From JAYVYM01 sp046593925 (GTDB taxonomy: Bacteria > Actinomycetota > Actinomycetes > Mycobacteriales > SCTD01): a DNA stretch of 38,791 nt. Position 1 is the stretch's first letter. Each line of letters opens with the position of its first letter. The position numbers and the translations under genes are program-made. Under the pieces are notes generated by a model. That model was not told the DNA's origin, did not search any database, and saw nothing but the letters and a program-made list of their open reading frames with translations. Of this stretch, positions 32,795 through 38,791 are shown in pieces. The stretch lies in NCBI GenBank assembly GCA_046593925.1, contig JBKJQN010000045.1, positions 1-38,791 on the forward strand. The letters run 5' to 3'.

Positions 32795-34954
32795 GTGCTG
32801 TCCCTCACCGCGGTCCTGCACCCCTCCGCGCTCGATGCCCGGCGCGGTGTCGTGCGCTTGCACCCCGAGGCGATGGCCGCCCTCGGGATCGCGCCCTGGG
32901 ACGCGGTGCTGCTCGAGGGCACCCGGGCGACCGGGGCGCTCGCGGCGTACGCCCCGCCGGGCTCCGCGCCGGGGCAGCTGCTGTGCGACGAGCTGGTCCT
33001 GGGCAACCTGGTCGTGCGGGACGGCTCCCCCGTCAACGTCGGCAAGGCGCCCGAGCTGGCTGCCCGGTCGGTGGTGCTCGCCGGTGAGCCGCAGGTCATC
33101 GCCGCTGTCGACCCCGCGCTGCTGCGTACCGCCATGCTCGGCAAGGTGGTCACCCGCGGTGACAACGCCAGCCTGGTGCCGCAGGACCTCGCCCCGGCAG
33201 GCGCCCCGGATCCCGCGACCGCCAGGCGCAGTCTCAAGGCCCGGCTCGGCCCCGCAGCAGGCACCGTGCTGCTGACCGTTGCCGAGGTCGACCCGCCCGG
33301 ACCGGCGCTGGTGACGATGGGGACGGTCGTCGGCTGGCAGGGCGGCGCGAGCACGACCGGCAGCGCGACCTCCGTTGTCGCGAGCGCCGAGGCGGCGCCG
33401 CGGCTGGCCGACCTGCCGGGCCTGGAGACCCAGGCCGCGCAGCTCCGCGAGTGGCTGGACCTGGGTTTCCACCACCCCGACCTGCTCAGCCGGCTCGGCA
33501 CGTCCGCCCGGATGGGCGTACTGGTCACCGGCGCCGCCGGGTCGGGCAAGGCCGCGCTCGCCCAGGCCGTCACCGCCGAGGTCGGCGCGCGGCTGGTCCG
33601 GGCCTGGGGCCCACAGCTGGCCGGGCTCGAGGTCAACGCCGGCGCCGCGCAGGTCCGCGCGCTGTTGCAGCCCGGCGGTTCGCCGACCGTTCTGCTGGTC
33701 GAGGACGTCGAGGCGCTGGTCCCGCGCGAGGGCGGCAACCCACTGGCGAGCACCTTCCTGGCCGAGCTGCGCACCGCGATCCAGGTCGGCCGACTGGCAG
33801 TGGTCTGCACGACCGGCCGCCCGGAGGCCGTCGACCCGGGCCTGCGGGCTCCCGGCCTGCTCGACCACGAGCTCGCCGTCCCGCTGCCCGACAAGCCGCA
33901 GCGCCACCGCCTGCTGGCCGCCGTCACCGCCCCCGTGCCGCTGGCGGCCGACGTCGACCTCGACGACGTCGCCGCACGTACGCCCGGATTCGTGGCCGCC
34001 GACCTGATCGCGCTGGTCCGCGAGGCCGGCCTGCGGGCGGCGGTGCGCCAGCGGGACGAGCACTCCCCGACCGTCTCGCGGGCCGACCTCGACGCGGCGC
34101 TGGAGGTCGTGCGCCCGACCGCCCTGGGGGGTGCTCCGCTGCGGCTCGGCGGCCTCACCCTGGACGACGTCGGCGACATGGCCGAGGTGAAGGCGTCACT
34201 CACCGAGGCGGTGCTGTGGCCACTGCAGTACCCCGACACGTTTGCGCGGCTGGGAGTCTCCGCGCCGCGCGGCGTCCTGCTGTACGGGCCGCCCGGCTGC
34301 GGAAAGACCTTCCTGGTCAGGGCGATCGCCGGGTCCGGGCAGGCCAACGTCCTGTCGGTCAAGGGCGCGGAGCTGCTCAGCAAATGGGTCGGCGAGTCCG
34401 AGTCGGCGGTCCGCGAGCTCTTCCGCCGGGCCCGCGAGGCCGCGCCGACGCTGATCTTCCTCGACGAGGTCGACGCCCTCGCGCCGCAGCGCGGCGGCTC
34501 GACCGACGGCGGTACGACCGACCGGGTCGTCGCGGCGCTGCTGACCGAGCTCGACGGCCTGGAGTCCCTGCGCGACGTCGTCGTGGTCGGCGCGACCAAC
34601 CGCCCCGACCTCATCGACCCGGCCCTGCTGCGGCCGGGACGGCTCGAGCGGCTGGTGTTCGTACCGCCGCCGGACGCCGGGGCCCGCGTCCAGGTGCTGC
34701 GTGCGGCGGCCAAGGACGTGCCGGTCGACGCCGTCGACTGGACCGACCTGGGCCGGCGTACCGAGGGCTACTCCGCTGCCGATTGCGCAGCTCTGATCCG
34801 CGAGGCCGCGCTGACCGCGATGCGCGAGTCGGTGCGGGCCGCGACGGTCACCGCCGCGCACCTCGACGCGGCGCTGCGGGTCGTCCGGCCCTCACTCGAT
34901 GCCGCCCAGGTCGCCGAGCTGGCGGCTTACGCCGAGCGCCGGGCGGCCCGCTAG
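32795..34954 (+). CDS. CDC48/p97-like double AAA ATPase
   Basis: A 719-residue protein with an N-terminal double-psi-barrel-like domain (about 1-190), then two AAA modules. D2 is canonical: LLYGPPGCGKTF (P-loop near 498-505), LIFLDEVDALAP (Walker B near 553), VVGATNRPDLIDPALLRPGR with arginine fingers. D1 is degenerate: TGAAGSGKAA has Ala where Ser/Thr should follow the Lys, Walker B reads VLLVEDVEAL, and the sensor segment CTTGRPEAVDPGL has lost the usual N. D2 alone probably hydrolyses ATP while D1 is structural. It likely unfolds proteins in the cytoplasm. The start at 32795 lies 60 bases from the divergent TPR gene. Its TAG stop shares a CTAG with the next gene. Confidence 0.92.
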   Translation: MLSLTAVLHPSALDARRGVVRLHPEAMAALGIAPWDAVLLEGTRATGALAAYAPPGSAPGQLLCDELVLGNLVVRDGSPVNVGKAPELAARSVVLAGEPQVIAAVDPALLRTAMLGKVVTRGDNASLVPQDLAPAGAPDPATARRSLKARLGPAAGTVLLTVAEVDPPGPALVTMGTVVGWQGGASTTGSATSVVASAEAAPRLADLPGLETQAAQLREWLDLGFHHPDLLSRLGTSARMGVLVTGAAGSGKAALAQAVTAEVGARLVRAWGPQLAGLEVNAGAAQVRALLQPGGSPTVLLVEDVEALVPREGGNPLASTFLAELRTAIQVGRLAVVCTTGRPEAVDPGLRAPGLLDHELAVPLPDKPQRHRLLAAVTAPVPLAADVDLDDVAARTPGFVAADLIALVREAGLRAAVRQRDEHSPTVSRADLDAALEVVRPTALGGAPLRLGGLTLDDVGDMAEVKASLTEAVLWPLQYPDTFARLGVSAPRGVLLYGPPGCGKTFLVRAIAGSGQANVLSVKGAELLSKWVGESESAVRELFRRAREAAPTLIFLDEVDALAPQRGGSTDGGTTDRVVAALLTELDGLESLRDVVVVGATNRPDLIDPALLRPGRLERLVFVPPPDAGARVQVLRAAAKDVPVDAVDWTDLGRRTEGYSAADCAALIREAALTAMRESVRAATVTAAHLDAALRVVRPSLDAAQVAELAAYAERRAAR

Positions 34955-35580
34955 TACAGCCCGCGGGCGTACGAAGGCCCGTAGTAGGCCTCAAGCTCGG
35001 CAAGCGACGACTCGGGCCGCTCGAGGCGCTGCGCGATCCGGGCCCGGGACGGCAGGGCGGCCGCGTTCCAGGTAGCCGGGTCCCAGAGCTGTGAGCGCAG
35101 AAAAGCCTTGCTGCAATGGAAGAAGACCTCCTCGACGTGCACGACGAGGGCGAGCAGCGGGCGGTGCCCCGCGACGGTCATCTCGTCGAAGAACGGTGCC
35201 TCGCGCAGCAGCGTCGCCCGGCCGTTGATCCGCAACGTGTCGCCGCGGCCAGGGACGAGGCACAGGAGTCCGACCTGCGGGTTCCCGAGCAGGTTGCGCA
35301 AGCCGTCGGCGCGCCGATTGCCCGGTCGCTCCGGGATGGCGACGGTGACGTCGTCGAGGACGTGCACGAAGCCGGCCGGGTCGCCCTTGGGCGAGACGTC
35401 GCAGCTGCCGTCGTGGCCGGCGGTTGCGACCAGGCACAGCGGCGAGTGCGCCAGCCACGCGCGGTCGACCTCGTCCAGGCTGCGGCGGGCCTTGTCGGCC
35501 ACCCGGGGCGAGGGCGTGCCGAGCAGCTCGGTGAGCTCCTCCGCGGTGGTCACCCGCACGGTGTCGCGGTCGTCGGTCAC
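34951..35580 (-). CDS. Pyridoxamine-phosphate-oxidase-fold flavoprotein (MSMEG_1061-type)
   Basis: A 209-residue PPOX-fold protein. CLVATAGHDGSCDVSPKGDP and IPERPGNRRADGLRNLLGN are the hallmark strands and flavin-phosphate site of the MSMEG_1061 branch of split-barrel oxidoreductases. FFHCSKAFLRSQLWDP near residue 155 closes the domain. Such proteins bind FMN or F420 and reduce small substrates; the substrate here is unknown. GTG 35580 lies 3 bases after the otsB stop on the same strand. Its stop codon and that of the convergent CDC48 gene share CTAG (34951-34954). Confidence 0.88.
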   Translation of the reverse strand: MTDDRDTVRVTTAEELTELLGTPSPRVADKARRSLDEVDRAWLAHSPLCLVATAGHDGSCDVSPKGDPAGFVHVLDDVTVAIPERPGNRRADGLRNLLGNPQVGLLCLVPGRGDTLRINGRATLLREAPFFDEMTVAGHRPLLALVVHVEEVFFHCSKAFLRSQLWDPATWNAAALPSRARIAQRLERPESSLAELEAYYGPSYARGLY

Positions 35581-35583
35581 GGC

Positions 35584-36369
35584 TCAGCGTAAGAGCAGCT
35601 CCTGCAGCAGCGCCACGATGCCGGATGGGCCATCGACGACAAGGTCGGCGCGGCTGCGCAGCTCCGCCGGCGCCTCCGGGCTGTCGCTGCAGATCGTGAT
35701 CCCGGGGACGCCTCGAAGGCGGAGCTCGTCGACCGCGTCGAAGGCCGGCAGATCGCCGACGTCGTCACCGGCGTACAGCACCGCCGACGGCAGCGGAGTG
35801 CACAGCGACAGCAGCGCGGTGCGCTTGTCGCGGCCGGGGGGCCGTACCTCGAGGACGAGCCGGCCGGGATGCACCTCCAGGCCGTACGCGGCGGTCAGCT
35901 CGCGCAGCCGCGGGGCAATGGCGTCGAGCACCGCCTGCGGGTCGGCGAGCCCGCGGGCGTGCACGACCAGGGACCGGCCCTTGTCCTCGAGCCGCGCAGG
36001 ACCGAGCAGCGCCGGCAGCTCCCGCCGCAGCCGCGCCAGGCCCGGCGCCGGTGGGTCACCGACCAGGGCGCCGTCCCAGCGCTCGGCGCCGTACTGCCCG
36101 AGCACGACCAGGCCCGGCACGTCCGCCAGCCCGGCCAGCTGCACGAGCACGTCGGCGGGCCGACCGGTGACCAGCGCCAGCAACCCGACTGGCCCGGCGA
36201 GTGCCCTCAACGCGTCGAACGCCCCCGGAGCCGGCACGGCGTCCGCCGGCCGGTCGACGACAGGGGCGAGCGTGCCGTCGTAGTCCAGCGCCACCAGCGC
36301 ACTGTCGAGGTGCGCCCTCAGCGCCGTCAGCCCGGCGCGGCCGGCGGCGGTGCTGGGGACGCCGGACAC
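35584..36369 (-). CDS. otsB: Trehalose-6-phosphate phosphatase
   Basis: A HAD-superfamily phosphatase that finishes trehalose synthesis. It is 261 residues. ALDYDGTLAPVVDRP holds the nucleophile Asp and the general-acid Asp. LVTGRP is motif II, GRDKRTALL carries the motif III lysine, and YAGDDVGDLPAF the metal-binding Asp pair. GQYGAERWDG is the TPP-family segment. GTG 36369 begins 7 bases after the LytR_C stop. otsA lies 6 kb to the left on the other strand, so the pair is not an operon. Confidence 0.93.
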   Translation of the reverse strand: MSGVPSTAAGRAGLTALRAHLDSALVALDYDGTLAPVVDRPADAVPAPGAFDALRALAGPVGLLALVTGRPADVLVQLAGLADVPGLVVLGQYGAERWDGALVGDPPAPGLARLRRELPALLGPARLEDKGRSLVVHARGLADPQAVLDAIAPRLRELTAAYGLEVHPGRLVLEVRPPGRDKRTALLSLCTPLPSAVLYAGDDVGDLPAFDAVDELRLRGVPGITICSDSPEAPAELRSRADLVVDGPSGIVALLQELLLR

Positions 36370-36376
36370 AGCCCCG

Positions 36377-37048
36377 TCAGAGCAGGTCGCGGGTGACCAC
36401 GACGGTCAGCCCGTTGCCCGGCAGCCCGACGAACCGCGGCAGCACCCGCGGGATGCCGAACGCTGCGGCGACCTCGTAGGCCTGCCCGCGCTGTCCCGGC
36501 AGGTAGTAGACGGTGGTCGCGACGATCCGGCCGCGGAAGCTGCCGACCGTCTCCACCGGCCACCCGGCGGCGCGGTAGCGGCTGGCAGCGCTCTGGCCGA
36601 GCGTCGGGACCCGGGAGTTGTTGAGCACGGTCAGGGCAGGGTGCGCGGCCGGGGCAGGGGCCGGGACAGGCAGCGGCTGCGATGCGACCGGTGCAAGCTG
36701 CTCCGGGGGCGGCCGGGTGGCCTGCGCCGCGGTGTCGGCTGCCGCGCGCGAGGCGTCCGCGCGGGACGGGTCGGCGGCCGCGTGCACCCCGGACGGGTCG
36801 GCGCCCCGGACCAGCAACAGTGCCCCGATGCCGAGCGCCACCAGGGACAGCGCCGCGCCGGCGCCACCGGCGGCCACCCACGCCGGCGTGCGGTGCGCCC
36901 CGGCTGGGTCCGCCCGCTCCACCACGCCCGCCCCGGCCGGCACTGCCGGCACGACCGGCGCGGGACGCAGGTCGCTCGCCGGTGGATCGGCCGGCAGGAC
37001 GGGCGGGAAGGTCCAGTCGGTGGACCCTGGGCGCCCCGTAGCGGTCAG
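36377..37048 (-). CDS. LytR_C-domain membrane protein
   Basis: A protein of up to 223 residues. A Pro-rich cytoplasmic head is followed by a membrane segment, AAGGAGAALSLVALGIGALLLV, then an Ala/Pro-rich linker. The C-terminal LytR_C domain is HPALTVLNNSRVPTLGQSAA through VVATTVYYLPGQ to GNGLTVVVT. It follows the DUF3263 gene, a pairing common in actinobacteria. The start is uncertain: CTG 37048 overlaps the DUF3263 stop, and the first in-frame GTG is 36952. The domain occurs in cell-wall-linked proteins, but its own role is unknown. Confidence 0.8.
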   Translation of the reverse strand: MTATGRPGSTDWTFPPVLPADPPASDLRPAPVVPAVPAGAGVVERADPAGAHRTPAWVAAGGAGAALSLVALGIGALLLVRGADPSGVHAAADPSRADASRAAADTAAQATRPPPEQLAPVASQPLPVPAPAPAAHPALTVLNNSRVPTLGQSAASRYRAAGWPVETVGSFRGRIVATTVYYLPGQRGQAYEVAAAFGIPRVLPRFVGLPGNGLTVVVTRDLL

Positions 37049-37338
37049 GCGTCCAGCCCCAGCCGGCGGGCCGAGCGGGTGCGCTGGCGGCCGGCCCGCA
37101 GCCGGCGCAGCCGCTTGACGAGCATCGGGTCGGCGACCAGCGCCTCGGGCCGGTCGATCAGGGAGTTCAGCACCTGGTAGTAGCGGGTCGCGCTCATATC
37201 GAACAGGTCGCGGACCGCCTGCTCCTTGGCGCCGGCGTACTTCCACCACTGTCGCTCGAAGGCGAGCACCGCACGGTCCCGGTCGGACAGGCCGTCCGCG
37301 ACATCAGCGGCCCTGGCCTCGGCAGGTATTGCGACCAC
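37045..37338 (-). CDS. DUF3263 small DNA-binding-like protein
   Basis: A 97-residue actinobacterial protein. GLSDRDRAVLAFERQWWKYA followed by GAKEQAVRDLFDMSATRYYQ is the DUF3263 signature and looks like a sigma-region-4 type helix-turn-helix. VLNSLIDRPEALVADPMLVK and an Arg-rich tail (RLRRLRAGRQRTRSARR) complete it. GTG 37338 follows GAGGAGGACAC. It overlaps the LytR_C gene by 4 bases if that gene starts at CTG. A regulatory role is inferred from the fold. Confidence 0.9.
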   Translation of the reverse strand: MVAIPAEARAADVADGLSDRDRAVLAFERQWWKYAGAKEQAVRDLFDMSATRYYQVLNSLIDRPEALVADPMLVKRLRRLRAGRQRTRSARRLGLDA

Positions 37339-37391
37339 GTGTCCTCCTCGGGCGAATCACAATCATGTGGTTCGGCCCATGCAACCACGAC

Positions 37392-38642
37392 TCAGGGGTA
37401 GAGCCCGCGGGTGCGGTGCGCGTCGGCGACCCTTTCGACGGCGATCAGGTGGGCGGCGGCCCGCAGCGACATGCCCCGCTCCCTCGCGACCGTCGACACC
37501 TCGGCGTACGCCCGGCGCATCAGCTGCTCGAGACGGTCGCCCACCTCGTCCTCGGACCAGAAGTAAGCCTGCAGGTCCTGCACCCACTCGAAGTAGGAGA
37601 CCGCGACGCCGCCGGAGTTCGCCAGGATGTCGGGCACCACGACCACCCCGTTGTCCTCCAGCACCGCGTCGGCGTCCGGCGTGGTCGGGCCGTTCGCGCC
37701 CTCCACGACATAGCGGGCACGGACGCCGGCCGCGTTTCCCTCGTGCAGGACCCCCTCCATCGCGGCCGGTACGAGCACGTCGACCTCCAGGCCGAGCAGC
37801 TCCGCGTTGGTGATCGCGTCGGTGCCGGGAGCGCCCACGATCGACTCCGCCCCTTCGCGTACGTGCGCGATCAGCGCGGCCGGGTCGAGCCCGCGGCCCA
37901 GGTGCACCCCGCCCTGCACGTCGGACACCGCGACGACGTTGCAGCCGGCGTCGTGCAGGTACTGCGCGGCCAGGCCGCCGACCTTGCCGAAGCCCTGCAC
38001 CGCGACGGTCGCGCCGCGTGGGTCGACGCCGTCCTGCTCGAGCGCGCAGAAGGCGGCGTGCATGACCCCTCGCGAGGTCGCCCCGCCCCGCCCGAGCGAG
38101 CCCCCGATGCTGACCGGCTTGCCCGTCACGACCCCGGTGACGGTGTAGCCGGTGTGCGCGGAGTAGGTGTCCATCATCCAGGCCATGGTCTGCTCGTCGG
38201 TGCCGACGTCCGGCGCCGGGATGTCCTTGTCCGGCCCGATGATGGGCATGATCTCGCCGGTATAGCGGCGGGTCACCCGCTCGAGCTCGTTCCTGGACAG
38301 CTGCCGGGGGTCGACGGCGACCCCACCCTTGGCGCCGCCGTACGGGATGCCCATCAGGGCGCACTTCCAGGTCATCCACATCGCGAGCGCGGTGACCTCG
38401 CCGAGATCGGTGTCGGGGTGGAAGCGCACGCCGCCCTTGGCAGGACCGCGCGACAGGTTGTGCTGCACCCGGAATCCGTTCAGCACCTGCAGCGAGCCGT
38501 CGTCGCGACGCAGCGGTACGGCGACCGTGAGGGAGCGCCGCGGCGTGGCCAGCAAGGCGTGCGTGCCCTCGTCCAGGCCGAGCGCGCGGGCGGCGCCGGC
38601 CAGCTGGTGCAGCGCGCTGTCGAGCGCGGACATGCGTGGCAC
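37392..38642 (-). CDS. gdhA: Glutamate dehydrogenase (Glu/Leu/Phe/Val family)
   Basis: Interconverts glutamate with 2-oxoglutarate and ammonia using NAD(P). It is 416 residues, the short hexameric type. GFRVQHNLSRGPAKGGVRFH and MGIPYGGAKGGVAVDP carry the substrate and catalytic lysines, and KDIPAPDVGTDEQTMAWMMD follows. The Rossmann domain has VAVQGFGKVGGLAA. VVPDILANSGGVAVSYFEW is the conserved C-terminal block. GTG 38642 is chosen because GGGAG sits 7 bases upstream; ATG 38633 is the alternative. Cofactor preference cannot be told by eye. Confidence 0.94.
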   Translation of the reverse strand: MPRMSALDSALHQLAGAARALGLDEGTHALLATPRRSLTVAVPLRRDDGSLQVLNGFRVQHNLSRGPAKGGVRFHPDTDLGEVTALAMWMTWKCALMGIPYGGAKGGVAVDPRQLSRNELERVTRRYTGEIMPIIGPDKDIPAPDVGTDEQTMAWMMDTYSAHTGYTVTGVVTGKPVSIGGSLGRGGATSRGVMHAAFCALEQDGVDPRGATVAVQGFGKVGGLAAQYLHDAGCNVVAVSDVQGGVHLGRGLDPAALIAHVREGAESIVGAPGTDAITNAELLGLEVDVLVPAAMEGVLHEGNAAGVRARYVVEGANGPTTPDADAVLEDNGVVVVPDILANSGGVAVSYFEWVQDLQAYFWSEDEVGDRLEQLMRRAYAEVSTVARERGMSLRAAAHLIAVERVADAHRTRGLYP

Positions 38643-38791
38643 GAGGGGACTCCCGTCCGATGGCCGCCGGAGCCGTGGCCGCAGTCACCCTGCCATGCCG
38701 GAGATCGAGAGCCTGTCGCCCCGGCGCGCGGCACCCGTTGCCCCCGCCGGCGGCCGGTGCAAGTGTCTCGTGGTCAGCCCGACCCAGCTGC
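38643..38791. other. Upstream region of gdhA, no gene seen
   Basis: The last 149 bases hold the gdhA ribosome site and presumably its promoter. I see no coding frame, RNA or repeat here. Confidence 0.6.

Overview
The window is very GC-rich, uses many GTG and TTG starts, and carries actinobacterial hallmark genes: a DUF3263 gene beside a LytR_C gene, a stand-alone CIRCE-controlled groEL, an actinobacterial-type CDC48 ATPase and a SAM-riboswitch-led thrC. It most likely comes from the chromosome of a high-GC actinomycete. I cannot name the genus. Genes are densely packed and no gene-free stretch exceeds about 300 bases.

Region 1 (1-2242): the 5' part of a stand-alone groEL on the minus strand, behind two tandem CIRCE operators, then a divergent CapA-like lipoprotein gene.

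Region 2 (2339-16587) is a formate/selenium island. It starts with a three-gene membrane formate dehydrogenase operon whose catalytic subunit has an in-frame UGA (selenocysteine 190) followed by a SECIS-like hairpin. A formate/oxalate-type antiporter, a mobA gene with an unusual C-terminal extension and an FHA protein follow. Then come selD, a secreted Ig-like protein, the UCA-anticodon tRNA-Sec, adk, a broken SGNH hydrolase, an MFS transporter and selA. The gene directly after selA is a decayed selB: its GTP-binding P-loop is mutated and the body of the gene is deleted. So the window encodes a Sec enzyme, the Sec tRNA, and the Se-donor and Sec-forming enzymes, but no usable Sec elongation factor. 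A working selB should lie elsewhere in the genome.

Region 3 (16594-25936) concerns carbohydrates. It holds a secreted GH25 muramidase with six lectin motifs. Next is an alpha-glucoside-type ABC importer (ATPase divergent from binding protein, permease, permease), with LacI-type operator palindromes in the divergent promoter and a LacI regulator at the operon end. A strong hairpin separates the binding-protein gene from the permeases. A small membrane protein and a GH1 beta-glucosidase complete the region.

Region 4 (25946-38642) is mostly housekeeping and stress: a metallophosphoesterase, thrC with a SAM riboswitch whose P1 stem touches the Shine-Dalgarno, otsA and a distant otsB (trehalose), and a NicO/RcnA-type metal exporter with a 15-bp repeat encoding a His-rich loop, coupled to a TPR protein. 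Then follow a CDC48-like double AAA ATPase with a degenerate first P-loop, a PPOX-fold flavoprotein, the LytR_C/DUF3263 pair and a glutamate dehydrogenase.
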